Assembly: GCA_947628225.1 (NCBI GenBank)
Contig: CANQYY010000003.1
Location: 62,001-126,000, forward strand
DNA: 64,000 bases
Direction of reading: 5' to 3'
Source of the DNA: an uncultured Lachnospiraceae bacterium
GTDB taxonomy: Bacteria > Bacillota > Clostridia > Lachnospirales > Lachnospiraceae
Shown: piece by piece, positions 52,942 through 61,781 of the stretch
Layout: each line of letters starts with the position of its first letter
How positions within the stretch are numbered: the stretch's first letter is position 1
The notes under the pieces: model-generated
What the model saw: only the letters and a program-made list of their open reading frames with translations
What the model was told of the DNA's origin: nothing
Database searches by the model: none
Made by a program: the position numbers and the translations under genes

Positions 52942-53531
52942 TGTATCCATTTTTTGCCATGATGGCGCGCATGAAATATATTGAGAGATGGGCGCTTATG
53001 AGAAATTCCCTGAAGGAAAATATTAGCGAACATTCCCTGGAGGTGGCAATGTTAGCCCATGGGCTGGCGATTATATCGAACGAAAGATGCGGGGGAAATC
53101 TCGACGTCGGGCAGATTGCCCTGATGGGTCTGTACCATGATGCCAATGAAATTATTACCGGGGATATGCCGACGCCGGTAAAATATTATGACGAATATAT
53201 CCGGGAGGAATATAAGCGGGTGGAAAATATCGCAAACCACACAATGATAAATAAGCTGCCGGAATACATGAAAAAATATTACAGGCCGCTTTTTCTGCCG
53301 GAGGAACAGGAGCACAGGGATAAGGCGTGGCGCATTGTCAAAGCGGCGGATAAATTGTCCGCCCTGATCAAATGCAAGGAGGAGCTGCGCACGGGCAATC
53401 AGGAATTTGCGACGGCAAAGGAAACCATTGAACAGGCGTTGGCAGATATGGATATGCCCGAGATAGAAATTTTTGTGCAGGAATTTCTGCCGGCATATGA
53501 CCTGACGTTAGACGAGTTGCAGAAGGCTTGA
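52941..53531 (+). CDS. HD-domain YfbR-like 5'-deoxynucleotidase, 196 aa
   Basis: Hydrolyses deoxyribonucleoside 5'-monophosphates in known members. HD motif: histidine in SEHSLEVAMLAHGL, HD in MGLYHDANEIITGDMPTPVK, and a distal aspartate in VKAADKLSALIKC. The starting ATG at 52941 uses the stop of uvrA (TAATG), so translation is coupled and the gene shares the SOS promoter. That linkage suggests nucleotide-pool control during repair. The stop lies in the -35 of the FMN riboswitch promoter. Confidence 0.88.
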   Translation: MYPFFAMMARMKYIERWALMRNSLKENISEHSLEVAMLAHGLAIISNERCGGNLDVGQIALMGLYHDANEIITGDMPTPVKYYDEYIREEYKRVENIANHTMINKLPEYMKKYYRPLFLPEEQEHRDKAWRIVKAADKLSALIKCKEELRTGNQEFATAKETIEQALADMDMPEIEIFVQEFLPAYDLTLDELQKA

Positions 53532-53556
53532 CGGAATAATATGTTTATGATATAGT
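53528..53556 (+). promoter_or_regulatory. Promoter of the riboflavin operon
   Basis: TTGACG (53528-53533), 17-base spacer, TATAGT (53551-53556). Overlaps the stop codon of the preceding gene. Confidence 0.75.
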
Positions 53557-53567
53557 GGTGGCAAATA

Positions 53568-53683
53568 GAGGTCTTCAGGGCGGGGTGCAAGTCCCCACCG
53601 GCGGTAAAGCCCGCGAGCAGGTAAACCTGCTGATTCGGTGAGATTCCGAAGCCGACAGTATAGTCTGGATGAAAGAAGATTTA
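53568..53683 (+). promoter_or_regulatory. FMN riboswitch (RFN element)
   Basis: Conserved pieces are all here in order: AGGGCGGGGTGCAAGTCCCC, ACCGGCGGTAAAGCCCGCGA, GATTCGGTGAGATTCCGAA, GCCGACAGTATAGTCTGGAT and GAAAGAAGAT. The outer helix pairs GGTCTTC (53570-53576) with GAAGA (53674-53679). FMN binding should favour the terminator at 53700-53731 and shut off ribDEBAH. Confidence 0.98.
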
Positions 53684-53699
53684 GGATGATGATTATATG

Positions 53700-53731
53700 C
53701 CCGGAGTATCTTTATATGCTCCGGGTTTTTT
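53700..53731 (+). terminator. Terminator of the FMN riboswitch expression platform
   Basis: CCCGGAG (53700-53706) and CTCCGGG (53719-53725), then six T residues. It is 16 bases upstream of the ribD start. Confidence 0.9.
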
Positions 53732-53747
53732 CTTATAAGGAGGAAGC

Positions 53748-54848
53748 ATGACAAAGCAGGGATATATGCAGCTTGCGCTGGAACTGGCGAAAAAGGGAAT
53801 GGGACGCACCTCCCCGAATCCTATGGTAGGCTGTGTGGTTGTGAAAGATGGGGAGATTGTGACACAGGGGTACCATGAACAGTATGGAAAATATCATGCA
53901 GAGAGAAACGCCCTGATAAACTATGACGGGGATTTGAAGGGAGCCGATCTGTATGTGACGCTGGAGCCCTGCTGTCATCAGGGAAACACACCCCCCTGTA
54001 CCGATATTATCATAGAAAAAGGAATCAGCCGGGTTTTTATCGGCTCACTGGATCCGAATCCTAAGGTGGCAGGAAAAGGCGCTGCTATTTTAAAAGAGCA
54101 TGGCATTGCAATAGAAACGGGTATATTAGAAGAAGAATGTTTGGAACTGAATGAAGTGTTTTTCCATTACATTACAACGAAATCCCCTTTTACCGTAATC
54201 AAATATGCCATGACTTTGGATGGAAAAATTGCCACTGCCAGCGGGGATTCCAAGTGGGTTACCGGAGAAGAAGCCCGTCGCCATGCTCATATGCTGAGAA
54301 AAAAATACAGCGCCATTATGGTGGGGATTACAACGGTGTTACAGGACAATCCGTTGTTAAACTGCCGGATAGAGAAAGGAGTTGACCCGGTTCGGATTAT
54401 TTGCGATTCGCATCTTCGCATTCCCATGAATAGCCGGATAGTACAGACAGCAGGGGATATTCCTACGATAGTTGCGTACTCGGAGGGAAAACCGGAAAAG
54501 GAAAAACAACTGAAAGAGGCGGGAATTGAGCTGCTCCGCACTTCGGAACCCGACAGGGTGGATTTGCCGGAGCTAATGAAAGAGCTGGGGAACAGAGGCA
54601 TTGACAGTGTGCTGGCAGAGGGAGGCGGTACCCTTCACGGAAGCCTGTTAAAAAGCGGGCTTGTGAATCGTGTTTACTGCTATGTGGCGCCGAAGCTGAT
54701 CGGCGGGAGGGAAGCGAAATCCCCAATAGAGGGCAGGGGTTTTTCCCGGATGGATGAGGCATTAGGGCTGAATAAGACAGAAATATTAAAATTGGGAAAT
54801 GATCTATGTATCAGCGGTCGTGTAGACGGTCGTTATACCGGACAATAA
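53748..54848 (+). CDS. ribD: Riboflavin biosynthesis bifunctional deaminase/reductase RibD, 366 aa
   Basis: Deaminates and reduces the pyrimidine intermediate from GTP. Deaminase zinc site: HAERNAL, then LEPCCHQGNTPPCTD; the N-terminal SPNPMVGCVVVKDG is typical. The reductase half has KYAMTLDGKIATASGDSKWV and the LAEGGGTLHGSLL motif. Length is normal. First gene after the FMN riboswitch; AGGAGG precedes the ATG. Confidence 0.97.
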   Translation: MTKQGYMQLALELAKKGMGRTSPNPMVGCVVVKDGEIVTQGYHEQYGKYHAERNALINYDGDLKGADLYVTLEPCCHQGNTPPCTDIIIEKGISRVFIGSLDPNPKVAGKGAAILKEHGIAIETGILEEECLELNEVFFHYITTKSPFTVIKYAMTLDGKIATASGDSKWVTGEEARRHAHMLRKKYSAIMVGITTVLQDNPLLNCRIEKGVDPVRIICDSHLRIPMNSRIVQTAGDIPTIVAYSEGKPEKEKQLKEAGIELLRTSEPDRVDLPELMKELGNRGIDSVLAEGGGTLHGSLLKSGLVNRVYCYVAPKLIGGREAKSPIEGRGFSRMDEALGLNKTEILKLGNDLCISGRVDGRYTGQ

Positions 54849-54860
54849 GGGGGAAATTTA

Positions 54861-55508
54861 GTGTTTACAGGAATCATAGAAGAAATTGGACAAATTCAAT
54901 CCATTGGGAGGAGCGGGCGCTCTGCCGTGCTGCGCATCAAATGCCATAAGGTATTGGAGGGTACGAAAATCGGCGACAGCATTGCTGTGAACGGCGTCTG
55001 TCTGACAGTGACAACAATACAAAAGGATGGTTATACAGCAGATGTGATGGCAGAAACGATAAACCGGAGTTCCCTTGGAGCATTAAAACCGGGGAGCCGT
55101 GTCAATTTGGAACGCGCGATGCCGGCAGACGGCAGATTCGGCGGCCATTTTGTGGCGGGGCATATAGACGGTACCGGAACGATAGAGGATATTTCCCGTG
55201 ATGAAACCGCAGTATGGTATCGGATATCGGCGGAACCAGCCTTACTTCGGTATATTGTGGAAAAGGGTTCGATCACAATAGACGGCATTAGCCTGACTGT
55301 GGCAGGAGTAAGCGGGGCGGATTTTTCTGTTTCCATTATTCCTCATACCCAGGCGAATACTTCTCTGGCAGACCGACATCGGGGGGATATTGTAAATCTG
55401 GAAACAGATATAATTGGAAAATATGTAGAAAAATTATGGCAGCCACAGGATGAACGGAAGAAAAAGGAAAAGCTGACGAGGGAATTTTTGGAAGAAAACG
55501 GCTTTTAA
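54861..55508 (+). CDS. ribE: Riboflavin synthase alpha chain, 215 aa
   Basis: Dismutates two 6,7-dimethyl-8-ribityllumazine molecules to riboflavin. Two repeats: [19 protein letters not shown] with [20 protein letters not shown], and a second half [20 protein letters not shown] with [20 protein letters not shown]. Starts with GTG 12 bases after ribD, with GGGGGAAA nearby. The '[19 protein letters not shown]' segment closes the second domain as usual. Confidence 0.96.
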   Translation: MFTGIIEEIGQIQSIGRSGRSAVLRIKCHKVLEGTKIGDSIAVNGVCLTVTTIQKDGYTADVMAETINRSSLGALKPGSRVNLERAMPADGRFGGHFVAGHIDGTGTIEDISRDETAVWYRISAEPALLRYIVEKGSITIDGISLTVAGVSGADFSVSIIPHTQANTSLADRHRGDIVNLETDIIGKYVEKLWQPQDERKKKEKLTREFLEENGF

Positions 55509-55530
55509 AACAGAAAGAAGGGATAGAAAA

Positions 55531-56745
55531 ATGGCGGAACAAACAGCGGAGATCGCAACAGTAGAACAGGCGATTGAGGATTTGAGGCAGGGAAAGGTAA
55601 TTTTAGTAACCGATGACCCGGACCGGGAAAACGAGGGGGATTTAATCTGTGCGGCACAATTTGCCACTACGGAGAATGTGAATATGATGGCAACTTATGC
55701 CAAAGGCTTGATTTGTATGCCTATGAGCAGTGAAATGACAGAAAAACTGGGATTGCAGCAGATGGTAGAAGTGAATACCGACAATCATTCCACTGCCTTT
55801 ACCGTATCCATCGACCATGTGGATACTACAACAGGAATATCGGCAGTGGAGCGTTCCCTGACGGCGATGAAATGTGTGGAGGATGGTGTAAAGCCGGAGG
55901 ATTTCCGCAGGCCGGGCCATATGTTTCCGCTGGAGGCAAGGGAGGGCGGCGTATTGAAACGCGCCGGGCATACGGAGGCTACGGTGGATTTAATGCGTCT
56001 TGCCGGACTAAAGGAGTGTGGATTGTGCTGTGAAATTATGAGGGAGGACGGCACTATGATGCGCTCAAAGGAGCTCTTCGCTTTTGCGAAAAAGCACGGC
56101 ATCCATGTTATTACCATTGAGCAGCTGATAAAAAAACGGCTGGAAAAAGAAAGCCTGGTAAAGAAAAAGGCAGAGGCAAAACTTCCTACCAAATTTGGCG
56201 ATTTCATTATTCACGGATACGAGAATATTACAAACGGGGAACATCATGTGGCATTGACGATGGGAGATGTGGCGGACGGAGAACCGGTGCTCTGCCGCGT
56301 TCATTCCGAATGCCTGACCGGGGATGTTTTCGGCTCCAAGCGCTGCGACTGCGGGGAGCAGTTGGAAAATGCCCTGAAGATGATCGCCCGCGAAAAAAGG
56401 GGGATTCTTCTCTATATGCGCCAGGAAGGCAGGGGGATTGGCCTTTTGAATAAGCTGAAGGCTTATGAATTGCAGGAGCAGGGCTATGATACCGTAGAAG
56501 CAAACGTAAAGCTGGGATTTGCCCCGGATTTGCGGGAGTACGGCATCGGGGCTCAGATTTTACACGATCTGGGCGTGAAAAAGCTTCGGCTTTTGACAAA
56601 TAACCCGAAGAAGATAGCAGGACTTTCCGGTTATGGAATCTCAATCGAGGAGCGTGTGCCTATTGAAGTAAAGCCAAAGCCGGAGGACTATAAATATCTG
56701 ATAACAAAACAGGAAAAAATGCAGCATATGACGCATTATAAATAA
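55531..56745 (+). CDS. ribBA: Bifunctional RibBA (DHBP synthase/GTP cyclohydrolase II), 404 aa
   Basis: The N-terminal half makes 3,4-dihydroxy-2-butanone-4-P (metal-site segment [31 protein letters not shown]). The C-terminal half opens GTP: zinc ligands in [18 protein letters not shown], and the ATP-like site in [18 protein letters not shown]. Ends with [11 protein letters not shown]. Both halves look complete. 22 bases separate it from ribE. Confidence 0.97.
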   Translation: MAEQTAEIATVEQAIEDLRQGKVILVTDDPDRENEGDLICAAQFATTENVNMMATYAKGLICMPMSSEMTEKLGLQQMVEVNTDNHSTAFTVSIDHVDTTTGISAVERSLTAMKCVEDGVKPEDFRRPGHMFPLEAREGGVLKRAGHTEATVDLMRLAGLKECGLCCEIMREDGTMMRSKELFAFAKKHGIHVITIEQLIKKRLEKESLVKKKAEAKLPTKFGDFIIHGYENITNGEHHVALTMGDVADGEPVLCRVHSECLTGDVFGSKRCDCGEQLENALKMIAREKRGILLYMRQEGRGIGLLNKLKAYELQEQGYDTVEANVKLGFAPDLREYGIGAQILHDLGVKKLRLLTNNPKKIAGLSGYGISIEERVPIEVKPKPEDYKYLITKQEKMQHMTHYK

Positions 56746-56796
56746 AACCAAAATTATTGCCGGGCGAATAAAAAAACGGCGGAAAGAGAGGATAAT

Positions 56797-57258
56797 ATGA
56801 GAACATTAGAAGGAAATGTAATTGGAAATGGATTGAAGATTGGGATTGTGGCGGCAAGATTCAACGAATTTATTGTCAGCAAACTGATCTCCGGAGCAGA
56901 GGATGCCCTGATACGCCATGGTGTGGAAACCGATAATGTGGACCTGGCATGGGTGCCGGGCGCGTTTGAAATCCCGGTAGTGGCACAAAAAATGGCGCAG
57001 TCCGGAAAATATGATGCCGTGCTTTGTCTGGGAGCGGTAATCAGGGGCGCGACCTCCCATTATGATTATGTATGCACCGAAGTCAGCAAAGGTATTGCTG
57101 CCGTAGGAATGAAAACCGGAGTGCCGACTCTGTTCGGCATATTGACAACAGACAACATTGAGCAGGCGATTGAAAGAGCCGGCACAAAAGCGGGGAACAA
57201 GGGATATGATGCGGCCTGCTCCGCTATTGAAATGGTAAATCTGCTGAAAAATATATAG
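56797..57258 (+). CDS. ribH: 6,7-dimethyl-8-ribityllumazine synthase RibH, 153 aa
   Basis: Condenses the pyrimidine and the butanone phosphate; forms icosahedral or pentameric capsids. Motifs are [52 protein letters not shown] and [20 protein letters not shown]. Length is standard. It is last of the riboflavin set; 12 bases later a MoxR gene begins. Confidence 0.97.
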   Translation: MRTLEGNVIGNGLKIGIVAARFNEFIVSKLISGAEDALIRHGVETDNVDLAWVPGAFEIPVVAQKMAQSGKYDAVLCLGAVIRGATSHYDYVCTEVSKGIAAVGMKTGVPTLFGILTTDNIEQAIERAGTKAGNKGYDAACSAIEMVNLLKNI

Positions 57259-57270
57259 AGGAGCAAGGGA

Positions 57271-58224
57271 ATGGAGATTGCAGAAGTTAAGGAACTGGCA
57301 GAGGCGGTTCGTGGAAATATTGAAAAAGTGATGGTGGGAAAATCGGAGGTTATCGATTTGGTACTGACGGCATTTCTTGCCGGAGGGCATGTCCTCTTGG
57401 AGGATGTGCCGGGGACGGGGAAAACGATGCTGGCAAAATCTCTGGCCGCCTCACTGGATATGGATATGAAGAGAATTCAGTTTACCCCGGATTTATTGCC
57501 CGGAGATGTTACCGGAATTCACTATTTCAATCAGAAGGAGGGGGAGTTTGAATTTCGCCCCGGAGGGATTTTCACGAATATCCTGCTGGCAGATGAAATC
57601 AACCGCGCCACGCCGAGAACCCAGTCCTCTCTTCTGGAATGCATGGAGGAACGTCAGGCTACCGTCGATGGCATCACAATGGAAATGCCCTCCCCTTTTT
57701 TTGTAGTTGCCACCCAGAATCCGATTGAAACCGCCGGTACCTTCCCCCTGCCGGAGGCGCAGTTAGACCGTTTTATTATGCAGATTCTGATTGGATATCC
57801 GGAGAAGGAGGAGGAGAGGGAAATCCTCCGCCGTTTTGAGAGTGAAAGCCCCCTGACGGATTTGAAGCCGGTCTGCGATGCGGATAAGATACAAAAAATG
57901 CAGAAAACCTGCGAGGAAGTGTATATCGACAATGCGGTCGTCGATTATCTGTTAGAGCTGGTGGAAAAGACCAGAAACCACAAAAATATTGCGCTGGGTG
58001 TCAGTCCCCGCGGAGCGATTGCCTTTCTCAAGGTAGTAAAGTGCTATACTGCTATTCAGGGACAGACTTTTGTGACGCCGGAAACGGTAAAGAAATTAGC
58101 GCCCTATGTACTGGCGCACCGCATTATCCCGGAAGATATATATAGCAGTAAAAAGAAGGCGGCGGATTATATACGGGAAATTGCCAGCTTTACGACAGCG
58201 CCGACGGAGGATTTTTCTAAGTGA
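57271..58224 (+). CDS. MoxR family AAA+ ATPase, 317 aa
   Basis: Chaperone-like ATPase: Walker A DVPGTGKTMLAKS, Walker B ILLADEINRATPRTQ, sensor 1 VATQNPIE, arginine finger PEAQLDRFIM and sensor 2 GVSPRGAIAFLKV. MoxR proteins are encoded with DUF58 and similar genes, as here, and help fold or assemble membrane or exported complexes. Overlap with the DUF58 start and the 12-base gap after ribH suggest the module may ride on the riboflavin transcript. Confidence 0.92.
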   Translation: MEIAEVKELAEAVRGNIEKVMVGKSEVIDLVLTAFLAGGHVLLEDVPGTGKTMLAKSLAASLDMDMKRIQFTPDLLPGDVTGIHYFNQKEGEFEFRPGGIFTNILLADEINRATPRTQSSLLECMEERQATVDGITMEMPSPFFVVATQNPIETAGTFPLPEAQLDRFIMQILIGYPEKEEEREILRRFESESPLTDLKPVCDADKIQKMQKTCEEVYIDNAVVDYLLELVEKTRNHKNIALGVSPRGAIAFLKVVKCYTAIQGQTFVTPETVKKLAPYVLAHRIIPEDIYSSKKKAADYIREIASFTTAPTEDFSK

Positions 58225-59339
58225 TTTTTTTACTAACTATCATAGCAGTCGTCTATGTGCTGTACCAGGCATACACCTATCATTACCGGAAAAACTGGAA
58301 AGAAAATTTTGAGGTAAAAGTAGAGTTTTCCGAGGAGCAGGCAGGCGTAGGCGACCAGCTTTTTTTGTATGAAACGGCAATTAACAATAAGAAAATGAGC
58401 TTACCCGCTATCTGTGTAAAATTTCTTGCTTCAAAATATCTTCAGTTTGAGGGCAGTGAAAGCGGAACGGTTTCCGACCACTTTTACCGCAATGATGTGA
58501 TGAGCGTGGACGGTTTTCAGAAAGTGCGCCGAAAATTGCGATTTACCTGTAAACAAAGGGGAATGTATACGATTGAGGAAGCAGAATTAGTAAGCTATGA
58601 TTTGTTTTTTGCCCATACCTTTGTACATCGGGTGGAGGTAAGCGCTTCTCTTTGCGTATATCCCTCTTTAGTAGATATCAGCAAACTGATTCCGGTATTT
58701 CGGCAGATGAATGGCGGGGTACGGACAAAAGTCCCTCTTTTTGAGGATCCCTATGCTTTTGCCGGCGTGCGGGAATATACCCCTCAGGATTCCATGAAGC
58801 GAATCCACTGGAAAGCGTCGGCAAAAACTGGCAAGTGGCAGGTAAAAACTATGGAATACCAGTCATCTACACCTGTAGTAATTATTCTGAATCTGGAATC
58901 GCCGGGAGTTTTTACCAATACGGATTTAATGGAGGATAGTATCCGGATTGCCTATTCACTGGTATACTACTTGTGTAGTAATGGAATCCGTGTCAGATTG
59001 GTGACAGCAGGAGATGGGAAAATCCGTCTGGAAGAAGGAAAAAGAGAACAGATTGCTGCCACAAGGCGGGCCCTCGCGCTGATTTCTTATCATAATGTCT
59101 GCTGTAATGGAGTGGAGTTATTGTCAGAGGAAAAAAGCCGACTTACGCCGGGGACGCAGGTTATCTTTATTTCTGCAGCCGGGAAAAAACCATTACAGGA
59201 ACAGGTATTGGAACTGCTGCATTTGGGGATTCCGGTAGTCTGGGTAGCGCCAATCATCAGCTCAAACAGTGAAGATAGTGAATTCCGTGAGCTTTTACCG
59301 GCTCTTTCTAAGTGTTTAGTGAAATGGGGTGGTACTTGA
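58221..59339 (+). CDS. DUF58 domain-containing protein, 372 aa
   Basis: N-terminal helix (IFLLTIIAVVYVLYQAYTYH) then an extracytoplasmic beta-rich region and the DUF58 motif GVREYTPQDSMKRIHWKASA, a vWA-like domain with no full MIDAS visible to me. The start is GTG 58221, overlapping the MoxR stop by 4 bases. Works with MoxR and the next gene; the usual partner transglutaminase-like protein is not present in this window. Confidence 0.87.
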   Translation: MIFLLTIIAVVYVLYQAYTYHYRKNWKENFEVKVEFSEEQAGVGDQLFLYETAINNKKMSLPAICVKFLASKYLQFEGSESGTVSDHFYRNDVMSVDGFQKVRRKLRFTCKQRGMYTIEEAELVSYDLFFAHTFVHRVEVSASLCVYPSLVDISKLIPVFRQMNGGVRTKVPLFEDPYAFAGVREYTPQDSMKRIHWKASAKTGKWQVKTMEYQSSTPVVIILNLESPGVFTNTDLMEDSIRIAYSLVYYLCSNGIRVRLVTAGDGKIRLEEGKREQIAATRRALALISYHNVCCNGVELLSEEKSRLTPGTQVIFISAAGKKPLQEQVLELLHLGIPVVWVAPIISSNSEDSEFRELLPALSKCLVKWGGT

Positions 59340-60418
59340 TGAACGAATACCGTGTCATGCAGATTATCGCATTTTATTACAAATATTTGCTGCTGGTAAC
59401 ATTAGTGAGCGCCTATTTTTTCTGGTTTAATATGAATGCGGCTTCTATTATGCTGGTCATTATTATATTAGCGGTGCCCTTTCTTTTGCAGTCCCTGCTA
59501 TTCCCGGATAAGACCCTGAAAAAGAAAAGGGAAAAGGGAAAGATGCCGGTTTGCCCCCTGGGGCATCTGATTGTAGTGGGAGTGATAATTTCCCCTGTCT
59601 TTATTCTTCCCGAGGCGAAGCCGAATTCCCTTTTTTGCCTTATTTTATACCTTTTGGATATGGGGATTTTTTTCTTTTACCAGTATTATAAGGGGAAGTA
59701 TAATCTGCTTTACTGTAATCCCAGCGTGACTGACTATACAAGAGAGCGCGCGGAGGGAAAATTGAACCGGATGTTTTTTAAGCTGTTCATGGCGGCGGTT
59801 CTTGCGATAATAGTTCTCTTCTTTATTGTAAATGCAGTTTCGGGAGCGGATATCCGAATATCCCCGCCCAGGCAGGAGCAGGAGGAAGAACCGAAAAAAG
59901 AGGCTGACCGGATTCCGGCGGAATTGTCGAAAAAACAGAAAGATTTGCTAAGGCAGAAACAAAAGGAGGACAATTTCTTTTTGCTCCTGCTGCGATATGC
60001 CGTGTTTTTGCTCCTTGTGCTTCTTACCCTTTTTGTGTTATTATTTTTGTTGTACAGGATTATTATGTACTTTGTGAGAAAACGGCGAAAAATCTCCTGC
60101 GGATATTATGAAGAGATTGTAGAGGAAAATGACCAGGAAGAATATACCAGATTAGTCCCGGCAGTAAAAAGAGAACCTTCTTTCCCCGGAGGGAATAATG
60201 GAAAGATACGGAAGGCATTTTACCGGGCAGTCCGCCGGGGAGCCGGAGGGAAAAAGGTGGACAAAAGCCATACCCCTTATGAATTAAAGGATGCCTATCT
60301 GGCTCCGACCGAGTCTTCCGGATATCTGACTGCTCTTTATGAAAAAGCAAAATATAGTCCGTGGGACGTTACAGATGATGAAATAAAGAAATGGGAGGAA
60401 AAGGAAAAATCCTCTTAA
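59339..60418 (+). CDS. Membrane protein with DUF4129-type C-terminal domain, 359 aa
   Basis: About five hydrophobic segments (for example YKYLLLVTLVSAYFFWFNM, VIISPVFILPEA, AVFLLLVLLTLFVLLFLLY), a Lys/Glu-rich region that has coiled-coil character (ELSKKQKDLLRQKQKEDN), and a C-terminal helical segment ending YEKAKYSPWDVTDDEIKKWE, typical of DUF4129. Start shares TGATG with the DUF58 stop. The module MoxR-DUF58-DUF4129 is known but its task in Clostridia is not fixed. The gene is followed by an XRE unit. Confidence 0.78.
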   Translation: MNEYRVMQIIAFYYKYLLLVTLVSAYFFWFNMNAASIMLVIIILAVPFLLQSLLFPDKTLKKKREKGKMPVCPLGHLIVVGVIISPVFILPEAKPNSLFCLILYLLDMGIFFFYQYYKGKYNLLYCNPSVTDYTRERAEGKLNRMFFKLFMAAVLAIIVLFFIVNAVSGADIRISPPRQEQEEEPKKEADRIPAELSKKQKDLLRQKQKEDNFFLLLLRYAVFLLLVLLTLFVLLFLLYRIIMYFVRKRRKISCGYYEEIVEENDQEEYTRLVPAVKREPSFPGGNNGKIRKAFYRAVRRGAGGKKVDKSHTPYELKDAYLAPTESSGYLTALYEKAKYSPWDVTDDEIKKWEEKEKSS

Positions 60419-60422
60419 AAGG

Positions 60423-60500
60423 AAAAAACCTCAAATGCAATATTTCAGTAAAAAACCTCAGATAGTAAAATAGTGTTATATAAAATATCGGAGGTTTTAT
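60423..60500 (+). repeat. Two direct repeats AAAAAACCTCA before the XRE gene
   Basis: Copies at 60423-60433 and 60450-60460, 27 bases apart. The last bases AAAACCTC of each can pair with GAGGTTTT (60491-60498), which contains the Shine-Dalgarno of the XRE gene (ATG 60501). The site could be an operator or a translational hairpin; the sequence does not tell which. Confidence 0.5.
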
Positions 60501-60860
60501 ATGAAAAAGATTGTAGATACCAAAACACTGGGAATTAATATTAAACGTTACCGCGAGGAAAAAGGATTATCAGCCGGTAAGCTGGCAGAGCAGACCGGAG
60601 TATCGTTATCCCATATCAATAATATTGAAAGCGCTTCCGCCCATGCCAGCGCAGAGGTGCTGGTGCGCATTTCCAGTACCTTGGGAGTGCCGTTAGACCT
60701 TTTATTATGTGATTCCTTAAAAGGAGAGGCTAACCGGATGGCAAGGATCATGGAGTACTATACGGTTCTTGAGGATTGCGATGAAGATGAAACCAGAATT
60801 ATTATGGGGACGGTTCAGGCGCTGAAGCAGGAATTGAAAAAGAAACCCAGAAAAGATTAG
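60501..60860 (+). CDS. XRE-type helix-turn-helix regulator, 119 aa
   Basis: N-terminal HTH: NIKRYREEKGLSAGKLAEQT and GVSLSHINNIESASAHASAE with the 3 core helices visible, then VLVRISSTLGVPLDLLL. A C-terminal helical tail (residues 80-119) includes MEYYTVLEDCDEDETRIIM. Likely an autoregulator given the leader repeats. It is 16 bases before a small DUF2007 gene. Confidence 0.88.
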   Translation: MKKIVDTKTLGINIKRYREEKGLSAGKLAEQTGVSLSHINNIESASAHASAEVLVRISSTLGVPLDLLLCDSLKGEANRMARIMEYYTVLEDCDEDETRIIMGTVQALKQELKKKPRKD

Positions 60861-60876
60861 AAAGGAAGGAAACATT

Positions 60877-61221
60877 ATGGTAAAATTATACAACTCCGGA
60901 AGTCCGGTTGAAACAAGGCAGATAATAGCGGCGCTGGAAGCAGAGGGGATTCCGGTATTAAAAAAGGATGTCGGGAGCAATAGTTATATGACGCTGACTT
61001 CCGGAATGTCGCTGATGGGCAGTGACCTTTATGTGAGTGAAAGCGCAGAAAAGCGCGCCAGAGATATCATTTCAGGAATTGTCGGTGAAGCGCAGTCCGG
61101 CACAGAAACGGATGAAAATAAGAAGTTGTATCGTTTTTCGGTAATAAAGCGTCTGGCGGCTGCTGTTTTGTTTATTTTGGTAATGGCGGGGATCATCACG
61201 GGTATGTTCCTGCTTTCCTGA
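60877..61221 (+). CDS. DUF2007 domain membrane protein, 114 aa
   Basis: The N-terminal 70 residues show the DUF2007 putative signal-transducing fold (VKLYNSGSPVETRQIIAALE, GIPVLKKDVGSNSYMTL, GSDLYVSESAEKRARDI). A C-terminal helix (LAAAVLFILVMAGIITGMFL) anchors it. Start has GGAAGG about 7 bases upstream. Encoded with the XRE gene, which may regulate it. Function unknown. Confidence 0.8.
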   Translation: MVKLYNSGSPVETRQIIAALEAEGIPVLKKDVGSNSYMTLTSGMSLMGSDLYVSESAEKRARDIISGIVGEAQSGTETDENKKLYRFSVIKRLAAAVLFILVMAGIITGMFLLS

Positions 61222-61247
61222 CAAAACAGAGCCGGCCAGATGTTTTT

Positions 61248-61682
61248 TTAATTGCTTTCCTCGTTTGTTTCTTCGAGCTCCGATGTACAATGAGGGCATC
61301 GGGTAGCCGCAATATCGATTTCGCTAAGACAATACGGACACTTCTTTGTAGCAGGCTCTTCCGGTGTTTCCTCTTTTCTGTGGCCGCCCAGATTTGACAG
61401 TGCATTGATTCCTTTTACCAAAAGGAAAATAACGAATACCATAATGACAAAATTGATTACTGCCGTGAGGAAAGAGCCGTACTTAACATCTACTCCATTG
61501 ATTTTCAGGGTTAGATAGCTTAAATCTGTCTTTGCTACCAGTCCAATCAGCGGTGAGAGTACATCATTTACCAGAGAATTGATAATTGCCTGGAAAGCGG
61601 CGCCGATAATGACACCAATGGCTAAATCCATGACATTGCCTCTCAGGGCAAAATCCTTAAATTCTTTTAAAAACTTTTTCAT
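61248..61682 (-). CDS. mscL: Large-conductance mechanosensitive channel MscL with zinc-ribbon tail, 144 aa
   Basis: Two-helix channel that opens under osmotic downshock. N-terminal amphipathic helix MKKFLKEFKDFALRGNVMDL, then TM1 AIGVIIGAAFQAIINSLVND and TM2 AVINFVIMVFVIFLLVKGIN. The tail after NLGGHRKEETPEEPATKK is CPYCLSEIDIAATRCPHC, a four-cysteine zinc ribbon absent from E. coli MscL. The ATG at 61682 has AAGGAG about 8 bases before it. An upstream in-frame extension is unlikely. Promoter at 61711-61739. Confidence 0.93.
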   Translation of the reverse strand: MKKFLKEFKDFALRGNVMDLAIGVIIGAAFQAIINSLVNDVLSPLIGLVAKTDLSYLTLKINGVDVKYGSFLTAVINFVIMVFVIFLLVKGINALSNLGGHRKEETPEEPATKKCPYCLSEIDIAATRCPHCTSELEETNEESN

Positions 61683-61710
61683 TGTGTTCTCCTTTGTCAT
61701 TTTTTGTAAC

Positions 61711-61739
61711 ATTATAGCATATTTTTTATAAAAGACCAA
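61711..61739 (-). promoter_or_regulatory. Promoter of mscL
   Basis: Minus strand: TTGGTC (61734-61739), 17-base spacer, TATAAT (61711-61716). Confidence 0.6.
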
Positions 61740-61781
61740 CACATATGGAATAATTTTTTATTTACAAAAGGAGTTATACAA

